From contig SPDT01000003.1 of assembly GCA_008477525.1 (NCBI GenBank), positions 2,418,001-2,482,000 on the forward strand: 64,000 nt of DNA. Direction: 5' to 3'. The notes below the pieces were generated by a model, which saw nothing but the letters and a program-made list of their open reading frames with translations, did no database searches and was not told where the DNA came from. Of this stretch, positions 10,751-25,700 are shown in pieces (within the stretch, counting starts at the first letter, position 1; each line of letters starts with the position of its first letter). Position numbers and translations under genes: made by a program. The DNA is from Hypomyces perniciosus (Eukaryota; Ascomycota; Sordariomycetes; Hypocreales; Hypocreaceae).

Positions 10751-13700
10751 ATGTCTAATCGACTTGGGACCGACACTCCGGCCGGAGTGAAGGCCGACAC
10801 CAACGGCTCGCTGAATGGTGTCAGTGAGCGTTCTATCAACGGAAAGGATGAAAACCAACTTCAAATTGCCATCTGTGGCATTGGAATTCGTCTTCCCGGG
10901 GGCATCCACAGCACTGATGGGTTCTGGGACTTGATGGTCAATGGTCTAGATGCTCGGATTTCTACACCAAATGCTCGACGTGGCTCCCAGGATGCCAACG
11001 GTTCTCCAGGAGGCAAAGCTGCTCAGGGATACCTCCTAGATGAAGACCTCAGCTGCTTTGATGGTCCTTTCTTCTCGATGGAACAGGTTGAACTGACGGG
11101 ATGTGGCCCATATGACCAGAAGCTACTGGAGGTCACCCGCGAATGTCTGGAAGACGCATGTGAGGTGAACTATCGCGGCGATGATGCCTCTGTGGGCTGC
11201 TACGTAGCTACGCCTTACGAAAAGGACACTCATATGAATGGATCTGGACATCTCTCAATAGCGAAGCGTGTGTCCCAAGGATGTGATCTTCAGGGACCAA
11301 GGTAAGCGTCTCTCATTCACTCATTCTGAGCCATTCAAACCCATTGCCGTGGACTCACATGGAGCTAACGTCCTTTTAGCGTGGCCGTTGAGAATGCGGA
11401 GTGTTCCGCTTCACTGGCGGCGTTGCATGAAGCATGCAATGCTGTGAAAGCTGGTGATGCCAAATCTGCTCTCGTTGCGGGCATCAACTTGATCACGGCT
11501 CCTGCCGACAAGGATGCTTTTGAAGGAGAGGCAGTGGCCGCAGTGTTCATCAAACCATTGGCTGATGCTATTCGAGATGGAAACCCAGTTCGAGCCATCA
11601 TTCGTGCCACAAGCACTCATAGTGATCATGAGGCTCACAGAACCGCGAACTTTCGGGTCCGTGTGCACGAGGCCCTGATCCGTGAAACCTACGACGCAGC
11701 GGGTCTGGATCCACAGCATACCGCCTTTGTCGAAGTGAGTCTTGTGCTTTCAATTCCGTCACTTAACAGACAAGAAATTGAGACGCTAACCTCTAACCTT
11801 GACAGTGCCATGATGCTGAGGCTCTCACTGGCAATGAGATCGAGTCCTCAGCCCTCGGATCCATCTTTGGCAAGGATGGTGTCTATTTCGGCTCCTCCAG
11901 ACAGAACATAGGCGATTCGAGGAGCGCTTCAGGCCTCACAAGCCTGATCAAGGCGGTTATTTCCCTGGAGCATCAGGTGATGCTGCCAACAGTCACAGCT
12001 GACACAAATGGTAAGAAGCAATCTTTGATGCTTATCGATGAGATCGAGTGCTTACATAAGCCACCAGGACATCTCCCTAATGTCTTGGCGACACCACTTC
12101 AATTTCCATCTGATCGAGCTGAGAGAATCAGCATTAACTCGTTCGGAGCTGCAGGGCTTAGTGCTCATGCCATTATCGATTCATATCACGATGATGGCAC
12201 TTCTAATATTAATGCTAATAATGCTCGACCAGAACTGGTATTGTTCTCCGCCAACAACGCGACGTCCTTGAACCACCAGATTCAGCTTCACCATGACTAC
12301 ACTCAGGCTCACCCAGAGCGCGCCTCTGATGTTGCCTATACTCGGGCTATGCGCCGCGAAGCCCTGAGCAATCGTGCCTTTTCGATCATTGGAACTGATG
12401 GCAAGTTCGTCAGCACATCGAACCATGCGCAATGCCCTCCTACACCCCCATTCATCACGATGGTGTTCAGTGGCCAAGGAGCCCAATGGGCAGGGATGGG
12501 TAAGGAGCTGATTCAAACTGATGAAGAGTTTAGAGGCGACATCAAGAGGATGGATGACATCTTGCGTCAGCTGAAGAACCCGCCCACCTGGACAATCGAG
12601 GAGGAGATCCAGCGTTCATCCGATGATTCCCTGTGTCGGATCAATTCGACGGAATTGGCTTATCCACTGTCTACAGCTTTGCAGATTGCACTGATTCATA
12701 GGTTCGAACGACTTGGCGTCACCCCGAAGGCTGTCGTTGGCCACTCTAGTGGTGAGATTGCTGCAGCTTATGCTGCTGGTTATCTCGATCTGAAGGAGGC
12801 TATTGCCGTGGCCTATTATTATGGCTACGTTGCTGCGATAAAAAAGTCTAATGGAGCTATGGCGGTCACGAGCTTGAGTGTTGAGGAGACGAGGCAGTTC
12901 TTGCGCGATGGCGTGGTTGTGGCCTGTGAAAACAGCCCCATGAGTACAACTATTTCTGGCGACCGTGATGTGTTGGAAGAGGTCGTGGGCGCGATCCAGG
13001 CCTCTAAACCACATGCCACTACGCGGAAGTTGCATGTTGATGTGGCGTTTCACTCCCATCATATGGAGTCGCTCTCCGACGAGCTTTCAGGACTTCTGAA
13101 GGCTGAAGGCATTGCCTCCACAAAGCGGACTGAGCGACACGCCACCTTCATGTCAAGCGTGAGCAACAAGGTTCTCGATACTCCCAACGACTTTGGCTCC
13201 GATTACTGGATAGCCAACCTAGTCTCACCCGTCCGATTTTCCTCAGCTGTCAGCTCTCTTCTCGGCATTGTCCCTGAGCGGAGTCTGTTCCTCGAGATCG
13301 GACCACATTCCACTCTTTCCGGCCCGCTTTCGCAGATTTGCACTGCGTCTAACGTGTCTTGCAACTACGTCTCATCGCAGACCCGAGGAAGCGATTGTGT
13401 TGTCAGCTTCCTATCTGCAGTGGGAAGACTGTGGCAAGACTCTGCAGTGCCAAAGCTAGGCCCATTGTTTAATGGAAAAGCAATCTCTGGGTTACCCCAA
13501 TACTCATGGAATTACAATGACTATGATGAGAGCAGCTTACCAAATGCTTCCGAAATGATCCTATCGGCGAAGGATAAACGGACTCGAATACTTTCCGATG
13601 CTGCGTCAATGATCTCTGCGACCCTTGCGGCTGACGAAATCCCAACGACAGAACTGGAGCTCGTCTTGCGGGCTCTTTGGGCCGATGTACTACGCAATGT

Positions 13701-16700
13701 GCTTCGGGTCCGCACCATGGATATTGGAAAACAACATAGCTTTTTCCTCCTCGGAGGCGATTCCTTGACGACAATTGAGCTTGTTACCGCGGCTTATCGG
13801 CATGGGATTCGTCTGTCTCCAACAGCTGTCGTGGAGAATCCTGAACTTGTGCAAATGGCTGCTGCAGCGGTAATTGATGATGAAGACGAAACGCAAGATG
13901 CCGAGCCTTTTAGTCTGATTCCAAGGACCAGTATCGAAGATGTCAAGGCTGACATCCAGAAGCGGTGCGGGCTTGCAGCTGAAGCCATTGACGATATTTA
14001 CCCTTGCACGACGCTCCAAGAAGGGTTCATGGCCTTGGGTCTGAAGCAGCCCGGATCATATATTCATCGCCAAGTGTACAAGTTGATGCCTCACGTCGAC
14101 ATTGAGCGCTTCCGGACCTCGTGGGACACAACGATGAAGTTCTGCGGCAGCTTACGATCAAGGATAGTTCTTCTTGACTCCCAGGCCTTGCAAGCCGTGG
14201 TCACGACTGACAATACGTGGGAACACCCTGCATCTGGCCTTGATGTCAATGCATATTTGAATGAGACTCTCAGTATTCCAATGAGCTATGGAGACGGCCT
14301 CAGTCGATACACGCTCCTTCGTCAAGACAACGGTGACATCTATTTTGTCTGGATTATCCATCACGCAGTTTTTGATGGCTTGAGCATGAAAATTGTTCTT
14401 GATGCACTGTATCGGACTTACCACAGCACCAAAGCTGAATCTGAAATCTTGCCACCTTATTCGAGCTTCATTCGATATGTCGAGTCACTTGACTCCGATA
14501 GTTCGAGTCAGTACTGGAGGAAAGAACTAGAGGGTTCCCAGCGATCTCAATTCCCTGCCACACCTCTTTCTGCAAAATCTCAGGATAGCGTCATGAAGAG
14601 ATCCATGGCCTTCCAAAATACTAAGGCCTCGATCACGACAGCAACAATTATGCGTGCGGCCTGGGCTCTCTTAATCTCTCGGTATTGCGATTCAGATGAT
14701 GTCTGCTTTGGTATGACATTATCTGGTCGACAAGCTCCACTGCCTGGCCTTAATGAGATTCCTGGACCGATGATTGCCACAGTGCCCATTCGTGTTCGGA
14801 TCAATCGGGACATGCCAGTATCTGAATTTCTTCAGCATGTCCAGTCACATGCATCCGAAATGGTCGCTCATGAGCAATTCGGTCTTCAGAATATCTCAAA
14901 ACTTAGCCAAGAAGCGAAGGAAGCTTGCGACTTTGCTAACTTGCTCGTCATTCAGCCAATGCAGCACCTCTCGTCTATGGCCGATACCTCGTCGAATCCA
15001 ATTCTTCAGCAGGGCCCCGCAGAGAAGGCGATATCAGAGGAGGCCATGCGCAATTACTTCAACTACCCTCTGGTCCTTCAGACTCGCGTTGGGAGTGACC
15101 ATGTCGAACTGGATTTGACATATTACGATGATGTCATTACTGAGAGTCAGCTTGAGGCCTTGTGCTACCATTTTGAGCATGTCGTCCAGCAGCTTCTTTT
15201 AGCAGATGATTTACCCCTAAAATCGGTTGAAGTGTCTGGCTCATGGGATCTGCAGCGCGCTCTCGTATCCAACAATGAAGAACCCGAAATTGTATCTTCA
15301 TGTATTCATGAGGTTATCGAAGAGCAAGCTCGGAGGCATCCAGATTCAATGGCCGTTTGTGCTTGGGACATGGAATTGACCTACAGTCAACTCAACGATG
15401 CTGCTAATAGGCTTTCACACCATCTGGTTGATAAATTTTCGGTCGAACCCAACGATTTCATCCATGTATGCTTCGAAAAATCGGCCTGGTTCTTTATCGC
15501 TATTCTGGCAATTAATAAGGCCGGGGCTGCTTGGGTCCCTCTAGACCCATCTCACCCCGTCCAACGTCAGCAGCAGATTGTCTCACAGACAAAGGCAAAA
15601 CTCGCTTTGGCCTCATCAAATAATGTTGCAATTTGCAATGATCTGACTGATCATGTCATTGAAGTTTCAGCGGCTCTTGATCATATTCTGGCAATGAGAG
15701 AACCAGTCAGCCAAAGTCCACGCCAAGTGCCCCCGACTACCGCAGCCTATGTTCTCTTCACTTCTGGAAGTACTGGAACGCCCAAGGGTCTTGTTATGGA
15801 ACATAGGGCTGTTTGCACGAGTCAAACTGCCATTATTAAAAGACTCGGCATGACATCAGATGTCAGAATGCTGCAGTTTGCATCATTCGTCTTTGACCTC
15901 TCGATTGGAGAGATTGTTGGCCCCTGGGTTGCTGGTGCTTGCATCTGTGTTCCATCCGAAGAGACGAGAATGAATGGATTAGTTGAGTATATTCGCACCA
16001 TGAAGATCAACTGGGCGTATGTGACTCCTTCATTCTCTCGCACGTTGAACCCACAGGACGTCCCTGGCCTTGAGCTGTTGCTTTTCGCCGGTGAAGCTGT
16101 GGGCCGCGATGTGTTGGAAACCTGGTTCGGGAAGGTCCGTCTGATCAACGGATGGGGTCCAGCCGAGACCTGCGTGTTTAGCACGCTGCATGAGTGGACG
16201 TCTCTCGATGAGTCCTCATTGACGGTCGGCCGACCTGTTGGTGGCTTCTGCTGGATCGTCGACCAGGAGAACCCGCAACGTCTAGCACCGATCGGAGCCT
16301 TGGGCGAAGTTGTCATACAAGGTCCAACGCTGCTGCGGGAATATCTGGCAGATCCTTCCAAGACCGAAGCGACAACAGTCAGGTCACTACCAGACTGGGC
16401 GCCTAACCGCGATTCGGGTCACTGGAATCGGTTCTACAAATCTGGTGATTTGTGTCGGTACAACTCCGATGGGACGATTGAGTTTGCTACGAGAAAGGAC
16501 ACTCAAATTAAAATCCGAGGTCTTCGAGTTGAATTGGGCGAAGTGGAGCACCAGGTCAGGGACGCCCTTGAAGGAGTCCAACAGACCGTTGTGGATGCAA
16601 TCAAGACCGAGGCTGGCTCGAGCTTGGTTGCCTTCTTCTGCTTCAACAGCGAAACCAGAAATGTCAAGGCAAATGGTGCCACTAACGATGGGGACGATGT

Positions 16701-19700
16701 GATGTTCCTCCCGGTTACAGATGAGTTGAAGAGCCGGATTAGTAGCATGATTGGCCAGCTTTCCGTGAGATTGCCACGCTACATGGTGCCATCCTTCTTC
16801 GTACCATGCAGCTACATGCCATCAATCACCTCGACCAAGTTGGATCGACGGACGTTGAAGCGCGAGGTTGAGTCACTGGGTACTAACGAGCTTTCGGCCT
16901 ATTCACTCGTTGATACTGTGAAGAACCCACCAGAAACTCCAATGGAGAGGAGGTTACAGGAGATTTGGGCAAAGAGTCTGAAGATCCCCATTGAGTCCAT
17001 CGGCAGAGATGATAGCTTCTTGCAGCTCGGCGGCGACTCCATTGCAGCTATTCATTTCGTTGCTGCAGCCCGCCGGGTCGGGGTTTCGCTCAGTGTCCAA
17101 GATGTGTTTGACGATCCTCGGTTATGGAAGATTGCGGCGGCGGCAGATCAGGCAATGGGTGACTCCGGCAAGACCTCAGATTTACCGCCCTTCGGTTTGC
17201 TTGAAAGAGGTCTCAAAGACTTGATCATAGGCGATGCGCTCCTCAAGCAGTGCGGCGTGTCTAGTGGTGATATGATTGAAGATGCATTTCCTTGCACAAA
17301 GCTTCAAGAAGGTCTTATGTCGCTCACAGTCAAGCAACCAGGAGCCTACGTCGCGAAGAACATCTTCAAGATTGCTAAGGGCATCAACGTCGATCGGTTC
17401 AAGGCGGCTTGGGAACGCACTGCCGAGATCTGCGGCAACTTGCGCACAAGGATCGTTCATGTTGGTGGTGTTTCAACAATTCAGCTTATTGTTAATGAGT
17501 CTTTGCAGTGGGAATCTACGGAAGGCCTTGGCCTACATGTTTATCTGAAGGCTGCAAGCAACATTCACATGACCTATGGATCACGACTGTCTCGCCATGC
17601 GCTTATCCAAGACGATGATGGTGAGCAATACTTCGTCTCAGTCATGCACCATGCCGTCTTTGATGGTTGGACTCTTGCCCTTATGACGAGCACCTTGAAC
17701 GCAGTCTATCGCGACATGGATGTGCCAAGGTTGCAGCCATATTCCGGCTTTGTGCAGTACACACTCGATCTTGAGTCGGAGAAGTCGTCGAAATATTGGG
17801 AAACTCAATTGGCTGGTGCTAGGCGAGCTGTATTCCCATTACCGAAAGACGACATGATCGTCGGAAGGTCAGAGCGACCTTTAGTCGTTGCGGAAAGGGA
17901 AATCAGCATCCCGCAGTCAACGAACAGCTCTGTCACGAAGGCTACACTTCTTCGGGCTGCTTGGTCTATCCTCCTTGCTAAATACTGCGATTCGGATGAC
18001 ATTTGCTTCGGTGTTTCGGTGTCTGGTCGTAACGCCCCGCTTGCTGGTTTGGAGAATGTTCCAGGCTTGGTTGTTGCGACAGTTCCTGTCCGGGTTCGGC
18101 TCGATGCTGAGCGATCATTGTCCGAATTTCTTCAAGCGATGCAGAAACAGTCAACGGAAATGGTGGCGCACGAACAATACGGGTTGCAGAATATCGTCAA
18201 GCTGAGTCAAGATGCGAAGGAAGCATGTAACTTCACCAGCTTAATGGTTGTCCAACCAAAACGTTTGACAGGAGTGAATGAGGCAGGTGAGGCCATTTTG
18301 GTTTCTACCAGAGCTGAGCAACGCCTAGCATTGCAGTCCATGCGAGATTACTTCAACTATCCGCTCAGCATCCAGTGTCACTTGGACAATGATAGCGTTG
18401 ATCTCGAATTCATCTATGATCCAGCAATTCTTTCTGAGTTTCAGGTTGTAGCGTTGGGTCATCAGTTTGAGCACATTGTTCAGCAGCTTGCAATACCAGG
18501 CAAGACGGCTGTACGTGATGTGTCTGTAGCAGGGCCATGGGACCTGCAGCTAGCCATGAGCTGGAACAAGAACGAACTTCCAGCTGAGGAATTGTGCCTC
18601 CATGAACTTGTTTCAAACCAAGCCAAGCTATATCCCGAGCACGAAGCTCTGTTTTCTACAGAAGAGTGCATGACATACGCCACGCTGGAGCGCTTGTCTG
18701 ACTATTTTGCTTATCAACTTTGCGAGTACAACATCCAGCCGGAGGAGGTTGTGCCCTTTTGCATGGATAAGTCTATCTGGGCCGTTGTCGCCATGCTCGG
18801 TATCCTGAAGGTTGGTGGTGCGTTTATGCCTCTTGATCCTTCTCACCCAGCTTCGCGACGAGCTGCTCTGGTTGAGGAGGTTGATGCTCGCATTGTAATT
18901 GCGTCACCCTCCACCGTCGAATCTTGCCAAGGAATGGCTGAACATGTTGTTGAACTCTCAGAATCGTTGCTGTCACTTGCTTCGGAGAAGTCTCCTGAGT
19001 ACTCTCCGAAGAAGCCTTCCCCTGGGACTGCTGCATATGTTCTCTTTACCTCTGGGTCAACGGGCAAGCCGAAGGGTGTAGTTGTGACGCACTCGGCTAT
19101 CAGTGCAGGTTTAATTGGCCAACAATGGTCATTTGCAATTCAAAACACGTCTCGAGTATTTCAGTTTGCCAGTTATGTCTTCGATGCTAGCATAGCTGAG
19201 ATCTTTACTCCTTTGATCAGCGGAGGTACCGTGTGTATTCCATCGGAAAGGGAAAGGATGCAGGGTACCTCAAAGTTCCTGCAAGAGGCTCGGGTGGATG
19301 TGGCAATCCTGACGCCATCTTTTGTCAGAACGCTTTCGCCTGAGACTGTGCCAGCGCTTAAGACCCTGGTGCTTTGCGGCGAGGCCCCGTCGAAAGACAT
19401 ACTTGAAGCATGGTATGGCCATGTGGATCTGCGGAACGGCTACGGCCCAGCCGAAGCTTGTATTTGTTCTTCTATTCACTTCTTCCAGTCAAGCAATGAC
19501 TCTCCTAGGTCCATTGGACGTGGCTTTGTTCATAACTGCTGGGTAGTGGACCCGGAAAATCACAACAATCTCACTCCGATCGGATGTATCGGCGAACTGA
19601 TGGTCCAAGGCCATGCCTTAGCTCGTGGCTATATGAACAATGAAGAAAAGACAAAGGATTCCTTCATCGATGCGGTTGACTGGCTTCCGGCTGGCTTAAA

Positions 19701-22700
19701 CACTAGTTCGTTCTATAAGACAGGAGACTTGGTCAAGTATAATTTTGATGGGAGTTTGGAGTATGTGGGACGAAAGGATACCCAAGTCAAGATTCGTGGT
19801 CAGCGTCTTGAACTAGGTGAAATTGAGCATCACATCATGACGAAACTTCCAAAGGCTCAGCATGTTGCAGTTGAACTCGTTGAGCGCGAATCCGGCAAGT
19901 CGTTGATCGCCTTTGTTTCAATGCAAAGTGAAGTTGGCGAGAGAGCTGCAGATGTTGGACCCTACGACAACCTCATTACAGACGAAGATGTTCTGTCATT
20001 GACCAATAGCCTTTTCGATCGACTGAAGCGGGTTTTGCCCAGTTACATGATTCCTGGGCATATTCTGCCGCTGCATCGCATTCCCTTCATCACTTCCACG
20101 AAGTTGGATCGTCGGGGTCTCCGCGATCTGGCAGCTGGAATGCCTCACGAGCTGATTTCCACTTTCTCCGCGGCAAAGAGAGAGAAGGTTTCTCCGACCA
20201 CAGAGATGGAGTTCAAGCTTCGAGATCTCTGGTCTCGAATTCTGAAGATTGATGCAGAGGAGATCTCGAAGCATGATAGTTTCCTGGAAATTGGTGGTGA
20301 TTCTATCACTGCAATCTACCTATCTAACCTAGCTGAACAGGAGGGCATGATTTTACCGATCACGACTATCTTCCGTGAGCCTCAACTTGCCTCGATGGCT
20401 GTCGAAACAACTGCAGGACAGGTCACCAGTTTCTATGCTCAGCCGTTTAGTATGGTTGAAGAGGCCAGATTGGATGACATCAAGAGCACGATTCGACAGC
20501 GGTGTACACTATACAATGAGCAAGAGGTTGAAGACATCTATCCTTGCACGGCGTTCCAGGAGGGCCTGATGGCCTTGGCAGTCAAGCAACCAGGCTCATA
20601 TATCGCAAAACATGTCTATAATCTGCCCAAATATGTGGACATTGAGCGCTTTAAGACCGCTTGGGAGACGACGATTGTGATTTGCAGCAACTTGAGAACA
20701 AGAATTGTGCTGCATAGCGGCGTATCAATCCAAGCCGTGGTAACCAATGACGTGTCTTGGAGCGCAACTGATGGTCTTACCTTTGACTCCTATATGAGCG
20801 AGGTGAATAAGATTGAGATGGTGTATGGCTCTCGACTCTGCCGTTATGCTCTCCTCGAGGAACAAGACGGAGCTAGGTATTTTGTTTTGGCAATGCATCA
20901 TAGCATATTCGACGGCTGGGCTATGCGGATCATCATTAGCACTCTTCAATCTGCTTACAAAGGGAGCACATCGCCTAGCCTTCCCCGATTTGCCAACTTT
21001 GTCAAGTATACGACACTGCTCGATCAAAATTTGGTTGCGGCATACTGGAATGCGCAGCTTAAAGATGCTGCGAAAGCTGCGTTCCCACCTCCTCGTGTTA
21101 TGATGGATTCATCTCAACCAGTCGTAACTCGCATCAAGAAGAGAAGCATCGCCGCCCCGACATCCACTCAGTCCTCAATTACTAAGCCCTCCATCCTGAG
21201 AGCCGCTTGGGCATTTGTCCTCGCCCGGTATAATGATACGGATGACATCTGCTTTGGCACTGCTGTGTCCGGTCGTCAGGCACCAGTCCCAGGCTTGACT
21301 GACATGGTTGGTCCTACTCTCGCCACCGTTCCTGTCCGAGTCCGCCTTAATCGTACAGCCCTGGTGTCCGAATTCCTGCAAGATGTCCAGACCCAAGCCT
21401 CAGAAATGGTGGCCTATGAGCAATTTGGTTTGCAGAATATTGCCAAACTCAGCGAAAGTGCTAGAGATGCTTGTGACATCACCAGCTTGTTCCTCATTCA
21501 GCCGAACCAAACCATCAACCCTACTGGTAGGGAAGAAGAGGATATTCTAGCTGCTGCTATTACTGACGATTTGGGCGCTGAGAAGATGATGGAGGGCTAT
21601 TTCAACTACCCTCTGGTTGTGGAGTGCAGCTTTGTCAACGATGAAGTTGATGTTACACTGTTCTATGACACAGATTTGCTTTCTGAGCATCAACTGGAAT
21701 GCCTGTGCTATCAATTCGAGCATGTGGTGTCGCAGTTTGTTACACAACACAACAGCTCCCTCGACAGCGTATTAATAGCAAGTGAATGGGACCTCAACTT
21801 CGCTCGTACAGCCAACCGTGAAGGGCCTACCACTATTGATGCGTGTGTCCATGAGCTTATTGAGAAGCGCACGCGAATGCATCCCGATAGTTCTGCTATC
21901 GACGGCTGGGATGCTAGTTTCACTTACGCTGAATTGGACTCAGCGGCCAATAGACTGGCTACCTACCTTATTCATATCCTCGGCGTGCGAGTTGGCGATC
22001 TGGTCCTTTTGTGCTCCGACAAATCATCCTGGTTTGTTGTCGCAATGTTGGCTATCAGCAAGAGTGGTGCAGCTTGGGTACCGCTCGATCCATCACACCC
22101 AGTTGAGCGCCACCAGCAAATTGCTAGCCAGACCGGGGCGAGTTTGGCGCTCTGCTCCCCTAGACATGCCTCGAAGTGTGCCAACTTGGTTTCCAATATC
22201 CTTGAAGTCACAGCAGAATTGGATGCACGGCTTGCAGCTGATGAGACTTTCAAGGGAAAACCAAGTGTGGCGGTCGGTCCTCAAGATGTCGCTTATATCT
22301 TGTTCACGTCTGGATCAACAGGCGTTCCCAAGGGTGTAGTTATCGAACACGGTGCTCTTTGTAGCAGCCAAACGTCATTTAGCCAGAGACTTGGTCTCAA
22401 CGAGGCGGTTCGGATGCTTCAGTTTGCCTCCTTTGTGTTCGACGCCTCCGTTGCAGAGATTATTTCTCCTCTTATTTCAGGCGCTTGCGTTTGCATTCCT
22501 TCATGGGAAGTGCAGATGAACTCCTTGACATCATATATCCGAAATGCAAAAGTTACGTGGGCGTTGCTGACTCCCTCATTTGCCCGTACCATTCAGGTTG
22601 AAGAAATCCCTTGCCTTGAGCTTCTTATCCTTGGTGGTGAAGCTGTGAGCAGAGATGTTTTCGAGAAGTGGTTCGGAAAGGTACGCTTGATTAATGCCTG

Positions 22701-25700
22701 GGGTCCTACTGAGGCTTGCGTTGCTGGCGCTGTACATGAATGGCGATCAGTCGAGGAGTCGCATATGACTATCGGTTATCCGGTTGGCGGCTACTGCTGG
22801 ATCGTCGATCCCGATGACTCCCAGAAACTGGCTCCTACAGGCACGCTGGGCGAAATCGTTATCCAAGGGCCCAATCTGTTGCGAGAATATCTCTCAGATC
22901 CAATGAAAACCGCATCTGCAACGGTTGCCTCGCTTCCGAGCTGGGCACCAAATCGCGAGCCCTGGTCACGGTTTTACAAGACTGGCGACTTGGCCATGTA
23001 TAACCCAGACGGATCAATCCAGTATTCCAGTCGCAAAGACAAACAGGTTAAAATCCGAGGTCTTCGTATCGAGTTGGGCGAAGTTGAACATCACATCAGC
23101 AAGAATATGGACGGTGTATGTCAGCTTGCCGTCGACGTATTCAAGACTGACGCAGGTGCTAGCTTGGTCGCTTTCATCTGCTTCAACGACGATACTCTCC
23201 CAGCCAGCTTGACCAGCAATCTGACTGGTGAGGACATCATCTTGCCGCTCACAGCCGAGCTGAAGAATAAGATCAACATCTTGCTTGGCTGCTTGAACGT
23301 TGTCCTCCCTAGCTACATGGTGCCATCATTGTTTGTTCCCTGCAAGCTCATGCCACTGGTAACGTCTTCCAAGCTAGACAGGCAACTGCTCCTTCGTGTA
23401 ACTGCCGCTCTAGACAGACAGGACCTTGAACAATATTCGTTGGTTAATGGGACAAAGATAGCTCCAGAAACAGCCATGGAGTGCCGCTTGCAGCAGATTT
23501 GGGCTGAGGTTCTAAATATCCCAGCGAAATCTATTGGTCGAGACGACAGTTTCTTGAGAATCGGCGGTGATTCTATCGCCGCTATTCGTCTCGTTGCGTC
23601 TGCTCGTAACCAAGGTATTGAACTCAGCGTGAGCGATATCTTTAGGGACCCTAGATTGCTGGCCGTCGCTGTCAAAGCCAGTTTCGTGGAAGATATGTCA
23701 GAGAATGCGGATTTAATTTCGCCATTTAGTTTGCTCCAACAGTGTGATCAGGATGCGCTTTTCACTGAGCGGATTAGGGCTGAGATGGGCTTGGTGGATC
23801 CTATGGAGATTGAGGACGCGTATCCTTGTACAAACCTTCAGGAAGGTCTGATGGCTCTAGCTGTGAAGCAGCCTGGATCTTACATTGCCAAGTATCAATA
23901 TCGTCTATCAAAGTTCGCCAATGTCTCCGCCTTCAAGGCTGCCTGGGAGCGCACCGTTGAGCTATGTGGCAACCTGCGGACTAGAATTGTGCACCTTGCT
24001 GGCTCCTCGGTCCAAGTGGTGATCAGGGGTGATCTTACATGGGACACAACAGACACCACTCTAGCATCTTATCTGCGTAGCACCCAGCATGTGGAAGTCG
24101 GCTACGGATCTCGACTTTGTCGGTACGCACTAGTTGAAGATGAGGTCGGCGACGCACACTTTGTTTGGATCATTCATCACGCCATTTTCGATGGATGGAC
24201 AATGCGAATGATGCTGGATACATTCCATGGCGTATACAAGGGACTGGAGGTTCCGACTCTGGCACCGTATTCTCGGTTTATTCAGTACACAATGGATATC
24301 AACTCTCAATCCGCCGCTCAATACTGGACAGCGCAGCTTCGTGATGCTAAAAAGGCCACGTTCCCATCAACCACTAACTCGACAAGCCCAGTGGACAAGG
24401 CTGGTATCACCCGTTGCATCAAAGTGAAGATTGAACTGCCTGACGTAGGGACGATTAGCATCACAAAGGCTACTATTCTTCGTGCTGCCTGGGCCATCCT
24501 TCTTGCACGTTACTGCGATACAGATGACATTTGTTTTGGAACAACCATCTCAGGCCGTCAAGCTCCTGTTCCAGGGCTTGCGGAAATGCCCGGCCCGGTC
24601 ATCGCTACCGTTCCTGTACGAGTACGTCTTGATCGACAGGAATCCATCGCCACGTTCCTCCAAAGTGTTCAAGACCAAGCATTGGAGATGGTGGATTTTG
24701 AACAGTTCGGTCTACAGAACATTAGCAAACTCGGTATCGATGCAAAGGATGCCTGTGATTTCTCTAGTTTGCTCGTTATTCAGCCAATGAAAGCCTTGGA
24801 GTACAATGACAATAGCGAGGAAGCTGTTCTCATTGCCGCTCATTCAGATCAGGACTTGGATGAGGATGGCCTGGAGAACTATTTTAGCTACCCCCTTGTC
24901 ATCCAAGGACACTTGCATGATGAGTTCATTCAACTGATGCTCATCTACAATTCTGATGTTCTTCCCGAACAACAAATGACCGCACTATCGCATCAGTTCC
25001 AACATGTTGTGAAGGAGCTCGTTTTACACATGGAGTCAAGCGTTGGCTCTATCACAACCGCCTCTTCCTGGGACCTGCAGCGATCCATTCAATTCAACTC
25101 TGAAGTGCCAGAAATTGTTGACCGTTGCTTCCACCAGCTTGTTCAGGACCAAGCCCTTCAGCGTCCAGAGGCTATGGCGATACGCGCATGGGATGGCGAC
25201 TTTACATATGCCGAGTTGAACTCTGCTGCCAACCGCTTGGCTCATCACCTGCTCAACCAACATGAAGTCAGGCTGGACGAGCTTATCCACGTGTGCTTTG
25301 AGAAGTCTGCTTGGTTCTTTGTTTCTATCTTGGCGATCAACAAGGCTGGTGCTGCATGGGTTCCTCTTGACCCCTCTCATCCTCCTGAGCGACTTCGTCA
25401 AATCGTCCAGCAAACAAAAGCGCATGTTGCATTGTCATCTGAATCCCACGCCGCTTTGTGTGGCAATCTTGTGCCAATGGTTATCAAAGTCACAGCTGCG
25501 CTTGATCAGAAGTTATCCGACGATGGCGCGCACGATCAGAATGCGCCAGTGACTGAGATATCACCAAGCAATGCGGTGTATGTCCTATTTACATCTGGTA
25601 GTACTGGTACTCCAAAGGGTCTCGTAATGGAGCATCGAGCTGTCTGCAGCAGTCAGACCGCTATTATCAAGAGACTAGGGCTTACTCCTGATGTTAAAAT

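Larger units (their letters stand above)
10751..13875 (+). other. Loading segment: degenerate KS, AT and PCP-like T
   Basis: The KS (about 10861-12190) keeps Cys192 in AECSAS and a His304, but HGTGT is replaced by HDAEA. The second catalytic His (NIGH) is Asp339 (NIGDSR). The region between the Cys and first His motifs also looks shortened. The AT (about 12460-13540) is intact by eye: FSGQGAQW, Ser616 in GHSSGEI and AFH718SHHM, a malonyl/acetyl-type pattern. The carrier domain has LGGDSL (Ser955), which is closer to NRPS carriers than to a typical ACP. In peptaibol synthetases this segment supplies the N-terminal acyl group, usually acetyl. The KS changes suggest it does not elongate; transfer may go from AT to T to C1 directly (inference). 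Confidence 0.85.

Noticed and set aside
10751..13875. A full reducing PKS module in front of the NRPS
   Set aside because: Only KS, AT and a carrier domain are present. No DH, ER, KR or MT sequence is found before the first C domain.
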